NCBI RefSeq assembly: GCF_038502225.1
Contig: NC_091325.1
Location: 30,207,966-30,271,965 of the forward strand
DNA length: 64,000 nt
Origin: Cherax quadricarinatus
Lineage: Eukaryota > Arthropoda > Malacostraca > Decapoda > Parastacidae
Direction: 5' to 3'
Both the position numbers and the translations under genes were made by a program. The notes below the pieces were generated by a model that was given only the letters and a program-made list of their open reading frames with translations, ran no database searches and was not told the origin of the DNA. Positions within the stretch are counted from its first letter, which is position 1, and every line of letters begins with the position of its first letter. Shown piece by piece: positions 45,468-56,125 of this stretch.

Positions 45468-47626
45468 ATCCAAGAAATGGTCTTACCAAGATCTACTCCG
45501 CTACAGCTCGGACCTACCTTGAAGAGTGTGCGGATGACTTAAACAATGCTACAAAGAAAGCTTTTCTCCAAGCCAGAACACTAGGCACAGCACTTCGGGG
45601 CAACATGAACAGACGCACAGCCGAAATCACTCGCAGCAGAGTTACCACAGCGAATGTTCAACAGAAGATCAGACTTACTAGAAAACTACAAACTCTCTGC
45701 GATAATAGTCATTGGAAAAGTTTAGGAAGACCTGACATTATTCAAAATCTTTCATCTCGTCCACTATCAACCACAGAAACCGAAGCCCTCAGCTTAGGCC
45801 TCAAATTCGCAACAGTAATTACGAAACCAAAACAAGACCTCAATTTCATCGCCAAAAACTACAGACACAATGACTCTGACTTCCAAAAAGGTTTTCTTCA
45901 AGGCATCATCTCAGCAGCCATCTCTACACGCAGCTCCCCACTCATACCTCGGCGTTACATCATTGCACTTAAAGGTTTAGCAGAAGAGACGACCATCAGG
46001 GTCACCACCGTTGGTAAAGGAAGTGGTGTTGTTATCATGAACACTGACGACTACAGGAACAAAATGCTCAATCTACTTAATGACCCAGATACCTACAAAC
46101 CCATCACAACTAACCAAGTGGACAACCTTACTAAAACTTTTCTTCAAAGGACTCGCCGCATTCTGAGGAACTCAGAACAAGGGAAGAAACTTCTGCACAC
46201 CATACCCAGCAACCCCAGACCTGAGAGAATGTACGGTCTACCAAAAACTCACAAGCCTGGTATCCCTTTGAGGCCCATATCTTCGGGAATAGGCAGTGCT
46301 CCCCACCAACTCTCAGGAATTCTCGCCAAACACCTCTCCAAACTCTTGGGCACTATCAGTCCAGCACATCTCAAACACTCGGGTGATCTTCTCAATCGCA
46401 TTCGTAACATCAACATCAAGAACAAGAAACTTTCCAGCCTTGACGTAACTTCCCTATTCACCAAAGTACCTACTACACAAGCCATCGATCTCCTGCGCAG
46501 AAAAATTGACGATTCACTTGATCTTCCTATTCCAGCCAGCGATTTCATCGACCTCGTTGAACTATGTGTCGGCTTTACGTGTTTCTCTTTCGAAAATCAC
46601 CTCTTTCAACAGACTTTTGGTCTACCCATGGGCTCGCCACTCAGTGCCGTCCTGGCGAACTTATACATGGAACATTTAGAAGTCGAGCGTTTCTCCACCA
46701 TTATTCCTTCGACTGTCACCTGGCTCCGTTATGTTGACGACATTCTCCTCATAACTCCCAGACGCTTCAGCGTTCAAGCTCTCCAAGACAGGCTCAACCA
46801 GGTCGAGCCCTCAATCCAGTTCACACTCGAAGAAGAAGTCAACAACACTCTTCCTTTCCTTGATGTTCATCTCTGCAAACCTGACCATGAACTTCGTTTT
46901 AAAGTCTATCGAAAACCAACCAACCAAAACGATCTTCTCCACTTCTACTCTCACCACGACACCAAAACTAAACGTGGTGTAATTATAGGCTTCTTCCTGC
47001 GCGCACTCAGAATCTGCAGCAATGAGTTCCTTGAGGAAGAATGCACTATAATTGAACAAGTATTTTCTAAACTCCACTATCCTCGTCACTTCATCAGAGA
47101 CTGCAGACGGCGGGCATTAAACATCTTCAACACACCCAGAGAAGACACTGCCGAGAAGAGATACATAGCCCTCCCCACCAACTCCATTACCAAACATGTT
47201 TCCAACATCTTTTCCAATACATCATTCCAAGTATCTACCTCCACAACCACGACCATCAAGGACATCACCAGTAGTAGACAGGACAAGCCTCCATCCTCTG
47301 CAGGGGTATACATAATCCCTTGTAATGACTGCAACAAATTATATGTGGGCGAAACATCAAGAGACCTCCAAACACGTATTTCAGAACACCAATATGCAAG
47401 CAGGACTGACGATACAAGGAATGCCTGTGTACAACATCGCAATTCACACAACCATTTAATTAACTACAGAAACTCAAGTCTTATCGCCACAGAAGACAAC
47501 ACTCAATACCGAAGAATCCTGGAATCATCGCTTATCTCTATAACCAACAATTTCAACCAGAACAATGGCTTCTGTAACATAGCTGAACCACTCACCAAGA
47601 AACTTCTTCATCGCTATCCCACATAA
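45468..47626 (+). CDS. PLE reverse transcriptase with GIY-YIG endonuclease
   Basis: Open to the TAA at 47624-47626. The frame runs upstream into the inverted junction, so the native start is lost. A 34-bp deletion near 45502 shifts the first few codons against the inverted copy. RT: RMYGLPKTHK, SSLDVTSLFTKVP (first Asp), GLPMGSPLSAVLANLYM and WLRYVDDILLI with the YVDD catalytic motif (about 46729). The GIY-YIG domain starts at about residue 634 (GVYIIPCNDCNKLYVGET, then RDLQTRISEHQ) and ends ...LTKKLLHRYPT. In PLEs the endonuclease nicks DNA and the telomerase-like RT primes from it. The rest of the frame is intact. Confidence 0.93.
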
Positions 47627-47803
47627 GAACATAGAACACTGCAGAAGGTCTACTCACAACTTGTCCAATACCCCTGCCAAGCTACCCAAGACTCTATAAC
47701 CCCACCCGGTAGATCATCAGATGCAGCATTCTCCACCTGACCTCAACATTCTGAACATGACTATAAATACTCCCGTACCTTCCACCCCAGGTAGATCCGT
47801 GTG

Positions 47804-47842
47804 TGACTTGAAAAAGCCCACTGTGTGGGTGAAACGTTGCCA
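47804..47842 (+). ncRNA. Hammerhead-like motif 3 (class P, in PLE 3' region)
   Basis: TGAC (stem I, 47804-47807), core TTGAAAA, extra A, stem II GCCCAC/GTGGGT with loop TGT, GAAACGTT (47831-47838), then GCCA where the other PLE has GTCA. Core position 3-8 is U-A instead of C-G. One stem I mismatch arises from T to C at the second base after the predicted cleavage point. Position 3' of a PLE ORF matches reports of hammerheads in PLE terminal repeats. Confidence 0.78.
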
Positions 47843-47913
47843 ATAAAGGATCACATTATACTGCATATGTGTTTATATTTCCATTGTGTCGGTATTTTAT
47901 ACCATTTATTTCC

Positions 47914-48512
47914 AATTTATCTTCTTCTAGCCCACTGTAAAAATTAATTACTGGAATATTGTTAGTGTCTTCCTGTGTAAAAACCGAGAGAAAATAGTTA
48001 TTTAAAATCGAGCACATTTCATTCTCTTTGTCAGTAAGATGCCCATAGTTACTTTTAAGGGGACCTATCGTATCTCTAACTTTTGCTCTATAGACCTGGA
48101 AAAAACTTTTTGGGTTAGTTTTAGAATCCCTAGCAACTTTAATTTCATAGTCCCTTATAGCTTTTCTTATCCCCTTTTTAATGTCCCTCTTAATGTCAAT
48201 ATACTGATTCATAAGATGACCCTCACCTCTTTTGATACGCCTATAAATTCCTTTCTTATGCCCTAGTAGATATTTGAGCCTATTATTCATCCACTTTGGG
48301 TCATTTCTATTTGATCTAATTTCTTTATATGGGATAAACGTTCTTTGAGTAGCATGTATAGTGTTCAGAAAACTGTCATATTGATAGCTCTCTTCGTTAC
48401 CCCAGTCAACAGATGATAAGTGTTCTCTAAGCCCATCGTAATCTGCTAAGCGAAAATCTGGGACTGTTACTGAGTTATCGCTACTATCGTACTTCCATTC
48501 AATGCTAAATGT
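47914..48512 (-). pseudogene. F4 ORF2 middle part (endonuclease-RT linker)
   Basis: Reads SIEWKYDSSDNSVTVPDFRL, then SSVDWGNEESYQYDSFLNTI, GHKKGIYRRIKRGEG and [15 protein letters not shown], the linker between endonuclease and RT in this family. It matches 62460-62931. The protein frame runs into the fold-back insertion at its N-terminal side. Confidence 0.88.
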
Positions 48513-48549
48513 GAAATTAAGACACATGTGCAACATCTGGGTATCTTTA

Positions 48550-48588
48550 TTGTAGACGTTTCGCCATCCAGTGGCTTTATCAATACAA
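48550..48588 (-). ncRNA. Hammerhead-like motif 4 (class A)
   Basis: Stem I TTGTA/TACAA (5 bp), core TTGATAA, extra A, stem II GCCA/TGGC with loop CTGGA, then GAAACGTC with predicted cleavage after the C. Core pair 3-8 is U-A. All helices are complete. Confidence 0.82.
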
Positions 48589-48783
48589 ATTCTAGGACAT
48601 AACTTGAAGACAGTAGAACTATGTACAGAAGATGAGGTAATCAGTCCCTCAACCTAGGAGTAGGTACGAAGAGCACCATAGTCTCCACGACTATGGTGCT
48701 CTTCGCACCTACTCCTAGGTTGAGGGACTGATTACCTCATCTTCTGTACATAGTTCTACTGTCTTCAAGTTATGTCCTAGAAT

Positions 48784-48822
48784 TTGTATTGATAAAGCCA
48801 CTGGATGGCGAAACGTATACAA
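48784..48822 (+). ncRNA. Hammerhead-like motif 5 (class A)
   Basis: Same structure as motif 4 on the other arm. The residue before cleavage is A (GAAACGTA), still allowed at the H17 position. Confidence 0.8.
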
Positions 48823-48902
48823 TAAAGATACCCAGATGTTGCACATGTGTCTTAATCTCATCTTGTCGGTATTATATACCATTCTTACACAATGCTAAAT
48901 GT

Positions 48903-49499
48903 ATTTGAATTGTTGTCGTTAGCACCCAGTTCCTCTGATATTTCTAAATTATTAACAAGGGATTCATTGTTTGCCAGAACTAAGTCAAGCAGATTATTTC
49001 CCCTTGTAGGCTCTGTCACAAACTACTTCAAAAAACAATCCTGAACTACTTCTAAGAAGTCGTATGACTCTAAATTCCCAGTCAAGAAATTCCAATCAAT
49101 ATGACTAAAGTTAAAGTCTCATAGAATTACTGTATTATCGTGCCTTGTGGCCTTAACAATTTCCTCCCATAGTAGTCTCCCTTGGTCCGTATCTAAGTTT
49201 GGGGGACGGTATATCACTCCTAAAATCAGTTTTTCATGCCCCTCTGAAAATTCTATCCAAACAGACTCTGTATGTGTTACTTCAGACTTAATACCCGTTT
49301 TTATGCAACAGTTCAAGCGATCTCGGACATACAATGCCACCCCACCCCCCTTCCCGATAGTTCTATCTACTTGGAACAATTTAAAACCCTGAATGTGACA
49401 TTCCGCAGGCATGTCTCGACTTTTTGAATTAAACCACGTCTCAGTTAAGGCAAATACATCAATGTTACCTGCACTAGCAACTACTCTCAACTCGTCCAT
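48903..49499 (-). pseudogene. F4 ORF2 endonuclease part
   Basis: Frame 49499-49119 reads LRVVASAGNIDVFALTETWF (Glu), KGGGVALYVRDRLNC and LGVIYRPPNL. It then breaks near 49118, and the LGDFNFSHIDW stretch continues in another frame to the insertion. AP-endonuclease of the CR1-type LINE. The rest, with SDHKS, is interrupted by the fold-back element. Confidence 0.87.
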
Positions 49500-49599
49500 C
49501 TTATTCCTAGCACTGTGACTATTTGTGTAATAAATATTTAAAGACCCTCCTCTCTCTTTACCCTTCCTGCTGGAGTTTACCTGGAGAGAGTTTCGGGGG

Positions 49600-52500
49600 T
49601 CAACGCCCCCGCGGCCCGGTCTGTGACCAGGCTTCCTGGTGGATCAGCGCCTGATCAACCAGGCTGTTGCTGCTGGCTGCACGCAAACCAACGTACGAGC
49701 CACAGCCCGGCTGATCAGGAACTGACTTTAGGTGCTTGTCCAGTGCCAGATTGAAGACTGCCAGGGGTCTGTTGGTAATCCCCCTTATGTGTGCTGGGAG
49801 GCAGTTGAACAGTCTTGGGCCCCTGACACTTATTGTATGGTCTCTTAACGTGCTAGTGACACCCCTGCTTTTCATTGGGGGGATGGTGCATCGTCTGCCA
49901 AGTCTTTTGCTTTCGTAGTGAGTGATTTTCGTGTGCAAGTTCGGTACTAGTCCCTCTAGGATTTTCCAGGTGTATATAATCATGTATCTCTCCCTCCTGC
50001 GTTCCAGGGAATACAGGTTTAGAAACCTCAAGCGCTCCCAGTAATTGAGGTGTTTTATCTCCGTTATGCGCGCCGTGAAAGTTCTCTGTACATTTTCTAG
50101 GTCGGCAATTTCACCTGCCTTGAAAGGTGCTGTTAGAGTGCAGCAATATTCCAGCCTAGATAGAACAAGTGACCTGAAGAGTGTCATCATGGGCTTGGCC
50201 TCCCTAGTTTTGAAGGTTCTCATTATCCATCCTGTCATTTTTCTAGCAGATGCGATTGATACAATGTTATGGTCCTTGAAGGTGAGATCCTCCGACATAA
50301 TCACTCCCAGGTCTTTGACGTTGGTGTTTCGCTCTATTTTGTGGCCAGAATTTGTTTTGTACTCTGATGAAGATTAATTTCCTCATGTTTACCATATCTG
50401 AGTAATTGAAATTTCTCATCGTTGAACTTCATATTGTTTTCTGCAGCCCACTGAAAGATTTGGTTGATGTCCGCCTGGAGCCTTGCAGTGTCTGCAATGG
50501 AAGACACTGTCATGCAGATTCGGGTGTCATCTGCAAAGGAAGACACGGTGCTGTGGCTGACATCCTTGTCTATGTCGGATATGAGGATGAGGAACAAGAT
50601 GGGAGCTAGTACTGTGCCTTGTGGAACAGAGCTTTTCACCGTAGCTGCCTCGGACTTTACTCTGTTGACGACTACTCTCTGTGTTCTGTTAGTGAGGAAA
50701 TTATAGATCCATCGACCTACTTTTCCTGTTATTCCTTTAGCGCGCATTTTGTGCGCTGTTACGCCATGGTCATACTTGTCGAAGGCTTTTACAAAAGTCT
50801 GTATATATTACATCTGCATTCTTTTTGTCTTCTAGTGCATTTAGGATCTTGTCGTAGTGATCCAGTAGTTGAGACAGACAGGAGCGACCTGTTCTAAACC
50901 CATGTTGCCCTGGGTTGTGTAACTGATGGGTTTCTAGATGGGTGGTGATCTTGCTTCTTAGGACCCTTTCAAAGATTTTTATGATAAGGGATGTTAGTGC
51001 TATTGGTCTGTAGTTCTTTGCTGTTGCTTTACTGCCCCCTTTGTGGAGTGGTGCTATGTCTGTTGTTTTTAGTAACTGAGGGACGACCCCCGTGTCCATG
51101 CTCCCTCTCCATAGGATGGAAAAGGCTCGTGATAGGGGCTTCTTGCAGTTCTTGATGAACACAGAGTTCCATGAGTCTGGCCCTGGGGCAGAGTGCATGG
51201 GCATGTCATTTATCGCCTGTTCGAAGTCATTTGGCGTCAGGATAACATCGGATAGGCTTGTGCTAATCAAATTTTGTGGCTCTCTCATAAAAAATTCATT
51301 TTGATCTTCGACTCTCAGTCTGGTTAGCGGCTTGCTAAAAACTGAGTCATATTGGGACTTGAGTAGCTCACTCATTTCCTTGCTGTCATCTGTGTAGGAC
51401 CCATCTTGTTTAAGTAGGGGCCCAATACTGGACGTTGTTCTCGATTTTGATTTGGCATAGGAGAAGAAATACTTTGGGTTTCTTTCGATTTCATTTATGG
51501 CTTTTAGTTCTTCCCGCGATTCCTGACTCCTAAAGGATTCTTTTAGCTTAAGTTCGATGCTTGCTATTTCTCTGACCAGTGTCTCCCTGCGCATTTCAGA
51601 TATATTGACCTCTTTTAGCCGCTCTGTTATTCTTTTCCGTCGCCTGTAAAGGGAGCGCCTGTCTCTTTCTATTTTACATCTACTCCTCCTTTTTCTTAGA
51701 GGAATAAGCCTTGTGCATACATCGAGTGCCACCGAGTTAATCTGTTCTAGGCATAAGTTTGGGTCTGTGTTGCTTCGTATATCTTCCCAGCTTATATCGG
51801 TTAGGACTTGGTTTACTTGGTCCCACTTTATGTTTTTGTTATTGAAGTTGAATTTGGTGAATGCTCCCTCGTGACTAGTCTCATTTTGTCGGTCTGGGGC
51901 TCCACGCATACATGTCTGAACCTCAATTATGTTGTGATCTGAGTATATTGTTTTTGATATGGTGACATTTCCTATCAGGTCATCATTGTTAGTGAAGATG
52001 AGGTCTAGTGTATTCTCCAGTCTAGTAGGCTCTATTATTTGCTGGTTTAAATTGAATTTTGTGCAGAGATTTAAAAGCTCGTGTGAGTGTGAGTTTTCAT
52101 CAGAGCTGCCTCCTGGTGTTATTACTGCAACAATATTATTTGCTATATTCCTCCATTTTAGGTGCCTTAAGTTGAAGTCCCCCAGGAGCAAGATGTTGGG
52201 TGCAGGAGCTGGAAGATTTTCCAGACAGTGGTCAATTTTTAACAGCTGTTCCTGGAATTGCTGGGATGTTGCATCCGGAGGCTTGTAGACTACCACAATG
52301 ACTAGGTTTTGGTTCTCGACCTTTACTGCTAAAACTTCCACTACATCATTTGAGGCATTAACCAGTTCTGTGCAAACAAGTGACTCTGCAATGTACAGGC
52401 CAACCCCCCCTTTTGCCTGTTCACTCTGTCACATCTGTATAGGTTGTAACCTGGGATCCATATTTCGTTGTCCAAGTGATCCTTTATGTGGGTCTCAGTG

Positions 52501-52691
52501 AAAGCCGCGAACATTGCCTTTGCCTCTGCAAGCAGTCCACGGATTAAAGGTATTTTGTTGTTTGTTGCTGGCTTTAGACCCTGTATATTTGCAAAGAAGA
52601 ATGTTATCGGACTGGTGGTATTGTTGGTACTGGGGGGGGATTTTTTTTCCGGCATTAGTATCTGTATCTGTTGGTTTGGAGTGGAGGCCAT
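49600..52691 (-). pseudogene. F2 ORF2: endonuclease and reverse transcriptase, broken
   Basis: Starts at ATG 52691 and overlaps the last 37 bp of ORF1 in another frame. Endonuclease: FFFANIQGL, FTETHI, LLGDFNLRH and SDHNIIEVQ. RT: KNYRPIALTSLI, SSVPQGTVLAPILF and SFADDTRICM. Breaks are a G7 tract (plus-strand C run near 52405-52411) where a +1 or -2 change is needed, a one-base insertion near 50793 (CAAAAGT versus CAAAGT in copy A) and a one-base deletion near 50373. Otherwise continuous. Confidence 0.92.
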
Positions 52692-53878
52692 CGACTGTGG
52701 TTCCACTCCAGGAATGACTGGATTTGGTGTACGATTTCTGCCATTTCCTGCCAGTTTTTTTTCCTTCCTGGCACTAAAAAACCTCTCCCTCTTGAGTGGC
52801 TGTGGCTACCCAGGTTTTCCCATGGCCTGGATGTTTTGTATCTTTTTGTCCCCTTTAGATGGTATGCCTGGCAATTTAAGTTATAGCACAGTCTTTCCTG
52901 TACTGAAGAGGTACACATTTCAGGGTGAAAAAGCTTACAGGAAGGGAGTTTGCATTTTCCTGTTGTCATATGGGCATGGCATTTTCTAGGGTGGTCATAG
53001 TTGCATGTCCCATCTGTTTTTCCAGATTTCCCATGCCAGCAGATACCAAGTGCATAGTATGTGCACAGGCTTGGTTTCCGCTTGCCTTGGGTTTCTGTGA
53101 CTGTATTCCCTGTTGGTGCATGTTTCCCTGTCTTACTTCTATCCTCCCTAGCACCAACAATGGAGCTCCCACCAGTTGTTTTTGGTAATTTATCCTCACT
53201 ATTGTTATTGGAGTCCTCTTGTTTGCTATTTCCTGCGGTAATTCTAGTTTGCAATATTGGTTTTATCTTATCTTTGACTACACTTGTTTCCCTACTATGG
53301 CTCCTGTCCCCTATGAGGTCATTTATATGTATTCCTTCCTGCGTATAATTCCCGACTACCTGGACAAAATCTCCAGTTTCACCATTACTGTCTCTCAGGA
53401 CAGTATCTCCAGCTTCACCATTTCTGTCTCCCAGGACAGCACCTCCAGCTTCACCATTTCTGTCTCCCAGGACAGTACCTCCAGCTTTACCATTACTGTC
53501 TCCCAGGACAGCACTATCAGCCCCACATTTACTTACTACCAGGACATCACCTCCAGCCTTACAGTTTGTGACTACATGGCCAGTATCAAGGGCAGTACCA
53601 TTCAGCCCAGACTTTTTATGTTCCCATCTGTTGTAGAAAGCTTCCAGGTTTTCTATGAAAGCAGCTTTGATGTTGTCCTCTTTTAATACCCTTGTGATTT
53701 TAGTCCACAGATTTTCCTCATTTGGGCATACCCAAAAACACTTCTCTGTTTTAATACTGCTTGTAGCTAGTTCTGGGATATCTGCACAAGGGGCGTGACA
53801 CCAATTTCCACAAAAATGACAATTTATCCATGTAGAAGCCCGTTTGTTTGACTGACCACAGACTACACACAGCTTCAT
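52655..53878 (-). CDS. F2 ORF1: PHD finger, 12-residue repeats, three CCCH fingers
   Basis: 407 codons from ATG 53878 (MKLCVVCGQ). Residues about 4-52 form a PHD-like finger (CVVC, CHFCGNWCHAPC and FWVC). A middle region has about four 12-residue repeats of the type VLGDRNGEAGG (36-bp DNA repeats at about 53393-53530). Near residues 280-350 are three CCCH modules: C-x7-C-x11-C-x3-H, then two of C-x8-C-x4-C-x3-H. A basic tail follows. PHD fingers are known in ORF1 of CR1-type LINEs; CCCH fingers suggest RNA binding. The frame is intact. Confidence 0.88.
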   Translation of the reverse strand: MKLCVVCGQSNKRASTWINCHFCGNWCHAPCADIPELATSSIKTEKCFWVCPNEENLWTKITRVLKEDNIKAAFIENLEAFYNRWEHKKSGLNGTALDTGHVVTNCKAGGDVLVVSKCGADSAVLGDSNGKAGGTVLGDRNGEAGGAVLGDRNGEAGDTVLRDSNGETGDFVQVVGNYTQEGIHINDLIGDRSHSRETSVVKDKIKPILQTRITAGNSKQEDSNNNSEDKLPKTTGGSSIVGAREDRSKTGKHAPTGNTVTETQGKRKPSLCTYYALGICWHGKSGKTDGTCNYDHPRKCHAHMTTGKCKLPSCKLFHPEMCTSSVQERLCYNLNCQAYHLKGTKRYKTSRPWENLGSHSHSRGRGFLVPGRKKNWQEMAEIVHQIQSFLEWNHSRWPPLQTNRYRY

Positions 53879-55147
53879 AATGATTTGAATGGTTGATTTA
53901 CTGCAATTCTACTAGCAACCTCTTGAATATTATATTAATAACCTTAAATGAAGCTCTAGCTATTTGTATTTCTGTTTCTAACTCTTTTGGTATATTGGAC
54001 AGCTTACCGTCACGTTCCTGATTTTTAATGTTTGTGTTTATAAGGGCGCCTACAACCCCATCCGTTTACAGTCTGCTTTATTGTCCAACGAAACTGTTTG
54101 AAACCATTCCCGGGTTCGGACCAGTCAAGGGTTCGGACCAGTCGATCTGCTCTGATCAGTGGGTCACTTATTTAAAACATACTGGTCGGTGATTTGAGCT
54201 AACACATGAAGGATCTACTGGAAATTATCTACCCGAGTAATATGTGATTTGACTGATACAAAAGTATAACTTGCGTGTTGAAGAGCCGGTGATATCTGGC
54301 AGCTCCTACAATGACGAACGGTCGACCTCCACCCTTGTTTATCAATCGCTGTATCTGGCTTTTCTATTTTTTTTACCGTCTCCACCACAATAAATGCTAT
54401 ATTATCACTATAGTTGACTGGTGCAAATTTTGGAGGAAGGACGCTTTTTCTGTAGTAATAATTGCTTCTCGTTGTGTATATTGCGACCGCTGGTAACTAC
54501 AGGTTATATGAAATTCACAGTAACGTCTCGTATTTCAAGAAAAAGAAACTAATGAAAGTCACTCCACTCCACTAAGTACCATTATAATACTGGTTAGTTG
54601 CTACTACAACACTGTATTCTGCTATTCACTGGTATCACTAGATTATATGCGAGTACACTAGCAAGCCAGGAAGATTATTAAAAACAGCTGACCTGTGGTA
54701 AGTTTCTGGCGACTTCTGGCACCTGCCTCTATAGGCTTATCACTTCATTTACAAATTCACCTGTTTTCAAATGACACTTTAGCCTTTATCATCAATATAC
54801 TAGGGAGCCACTGTAGTATACACTATACACTATGTATACTCAATGTTATCAGGGAGACTTTCTTTCCTCTGACACGAAAAGTTCAATTATTATTATTTTT
54901 TTCCACACGGGACACAGGCCTATGATTCCCCTCTGGCAGTAAACTCTGCTAGGTAGTGCACACTAATTCTCCTTTTTTGACTCAGTATATAATGTTTTCC
55001 GCCCAAGATTGGTTCCAGGCGCTAGAGGGATGTATCGTATAGGATTGATGACACAAATTAAAGTTCTAGCACGTAAGAGCGACCGTGAAAACACGAGATA
55101 ACCCGGAGCACAACGAGGCACGCTGACACGCCTAAGTACCATGTCAC
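53879..55147 (-). other. F2 LINE 5' region
   Basis: 1.27 kb upstream of ORF1 up to the junction with F4. No coding frame supported. It probably holds the internal promoter; no motif is evident. The outermost part (about 54960-55147) could also be a separate small insertion, since the second F2 copy does not extend here for comparison. Confidence 0.55.
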
Positions 55148-55235
55148 TGCTCCTTTGTGTTATTCCACTAAACCTATTACTGTCCTTGTCAATTAGTGCC
55201 ACTGGCTTTCCAATATCCACCTCATTTTGCCTATT
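55148..55235 (-). mobile_element. F4 LINE copy 2, right part
   Basis: Resumes the F4 sequence interrupted at 49574. It encodes DIGKPVALIDKDSNRFSGIT near the start of ORF2, as at 61727-61790. Confidence 0.85.
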
Positions 55236-55400
55236 ACTGGGCGAAGGTAGATGCAGAGGAAGTGGAAGCTTTGGTAGGGGATGAGGAAGTGGAAGCTATG
55301 GTAATTGGTGAGGAAGCAGAAGCTTTGGTTGGGGATGAGGAAGTGGGTAAGGAGGTAGGGGGAGGGGTCCCACTAAGATCCAGCAGTTCTCACTAGTAGA
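55236..55400 (+). repeat. Purine-rich degenerate repeat
   Basis: Four or five imperfect copies of GATGAGGAAGTGGAAGCT-type units (36-39 bp). A 66-codon frame across it (VDAEEVEALVGDEEVE) is only the translation of the repeat. Confidence 0.7.
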
Positions 55401-55404
55401 GGTT

Positions 55405-55455
55405 GTCGCCTACTGTGTAGGCGAAACGTTTCGAAATAAAGATACCTAACTGTTG
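55405..55455 (+). mobile_element. Class C ribozyme repeat, 3' stub
   Basis: Contains stem II, GAAACGTTTCGAAATAAAG and the 14-bp phrase ATACCTAACTGTTG (55442-55455). The 5' half of the core is replaced by unrelated sequence, so this is a truncated end. The phrase is duplicated at 56649 after the class A insertion. Confidence 0.8.
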
Positions 55456-55494
55456 ATTAGATTAAGACACATGTGCAACATCTGGGTATCTTTA

Positions 55495-55533
55495 TTGTAG
55501 ACGTTTCACCATCCAGTGGTTTTATCAATACAA
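55495..55533 (-). ncRNA. Hammerhead-like motif 6 (class A)
   Basis: Stem I TTGTA/TACAA, core TTGATAA, extra A, stem II ACCA/TGGT with loop CTGGA, GAAACGTC. The closing pair of stem II is A-U here, G-C in motif 4 and G-U in motif 7, a compensatory series. All helices are complete. Confidence 0.82.
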
Positions 55534-55663
55534 ATTCTAGGACATAACTTGAAGACAGTAGAACTATGTACAGAAGATGAGGTAATCAGTCCCTCAACCT
55601 AGGAGTAGGTACGAACTGCACCATAGTCGTGGAGATTCTGAAGCAGAAGAAAGGAGCCTGGCG

Positions 55664-55671
55664 CTTATATA
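55664..55671 (-). promoter_or_regulatory. TATA box of class A unit (minus copy)
   Basis: TATATAAG followed by CGCCAGGCTC on the minus strand, at the same place in the unit as the plus-strand copies. The ribozyme lies about 140 bp downstream. Role inferred from sequence and position. Confidence 0.5.
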
Positions 55672-55987
55672 GTAACGTCAGGTGTAGCAGACGAGGGCAT
55701 ATTCACTGGTAGGTGGGATTCCCCAGTGGAAGTAGGTCCTTCCCAAAGAGATGGGTTAGTTGTAGTAGTAGTTGTCGTAGTCGTGAAGGTTATGTACATG
55801 TCCTCAGAATTAAGATTCCATGATGTTGCAGTGTCTGACAAGTTGTGTACGAATGGTACATAATACCGACAAGATGAGATTAAGACACATGTGCAACATC
55901 TGGGTATCTTTATTGGGAAGGACCTACTTCCACTGGGGAATCCCGCCTACCAGTGAATATGCCCTCGTCTGCTACACCTGACGTTAC

Positions 55988-55995
55988 TATATAAG
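55988..55995 (+). promoter_or_regulatory. TATA box of class A unit 1
   Basis: TATATAAG before CGCCAGGCTC, conserved in all three class A units. The class C unit has TATATAAGGCTCC at the same relative place. Confidence 0.5.
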
Positions 55996-56125
55996 CGCCA
56001 GGCTCTTTTCTTCTGCTTCAGAATCTCCACGACTATGGTGCTGTTCGTACCTACTCTTAGGTTGAGGGACTGATTACCTCATCTTCTGTACATAGTTCTA
56101 CTGTCTTCAAGTTATGTCCTAGAAT

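Larger units (their letters stand above)
45468..47913 (+). mobile_element. Penelope-like element (PLE), copy 1
   Basis: Carries a single ORF for RT plus GIY-YIG endonuclease, then a 3' region with a hammerhead-like motif (47804-47842), AATAAAGGATCAC and the end phrase TGTGTCGGTATTTTATACC. On its left it joins the Gypsy gag through the inverted partial copy, on its right an F4 LINE. No common target duplication is seen, which points to a later deletion or rearrangement. Confidence 0.9.
48513..48889. mobile_element. Class A ribozyme repeat, fold-back insertion
   Basis: 377 bp with two nearly perfect inverted arms meeting near 48690 (CACCATAGTC/GACTATGGTG). It is flanked by a 13-bp duplication CAATGCTAAATGT (48500-48512 and 48890-48902). 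The paralogous empty site in F4 at about 62460-62480 confirms the boundaries. Each arm carries a class A hammerhead-like motif. The right arm has the longer 3' end (CTTGTCGGTATTATATACCA). Confidence 0.9.
47914..49574 (-). mobile_element. F4 LINE copy 2, left part
   Basis: Minus-strand CR1-like LINE of the SGNH-esterase family. It covers the region before RT back to the endonuclease start, interrupted by a class A fold-back insertion (48513-48889). It is cut on the left by the PLE and on the right by the F2 LINE at 49575; its continuation is 55148-55235. Confidence 0.88.
49575..55147 (-). mobile_element. LINE family F2 copy B, nearly full length
   Basis: 5.6-kb CR1-like LINE with a 5' region (53879-55147), ORF1, ORF2 and the CCAGGTAAACTCCAG end. 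It is inserted in an F4 LINE. The flanks CCTGCT| and |CCTTTGTG match the uninterrupted F4 sequence near 61790, so only about 5 bp (CTGCT) are duplicated. The copy is closely similar to copy A. Confidence 0.9.

Noticed and set aside
55196..55396. 66-codon acidic frame
   Set aside because: It spans an F4 LINE remnant and a purine-rich repeat; only the repeat makes it open.
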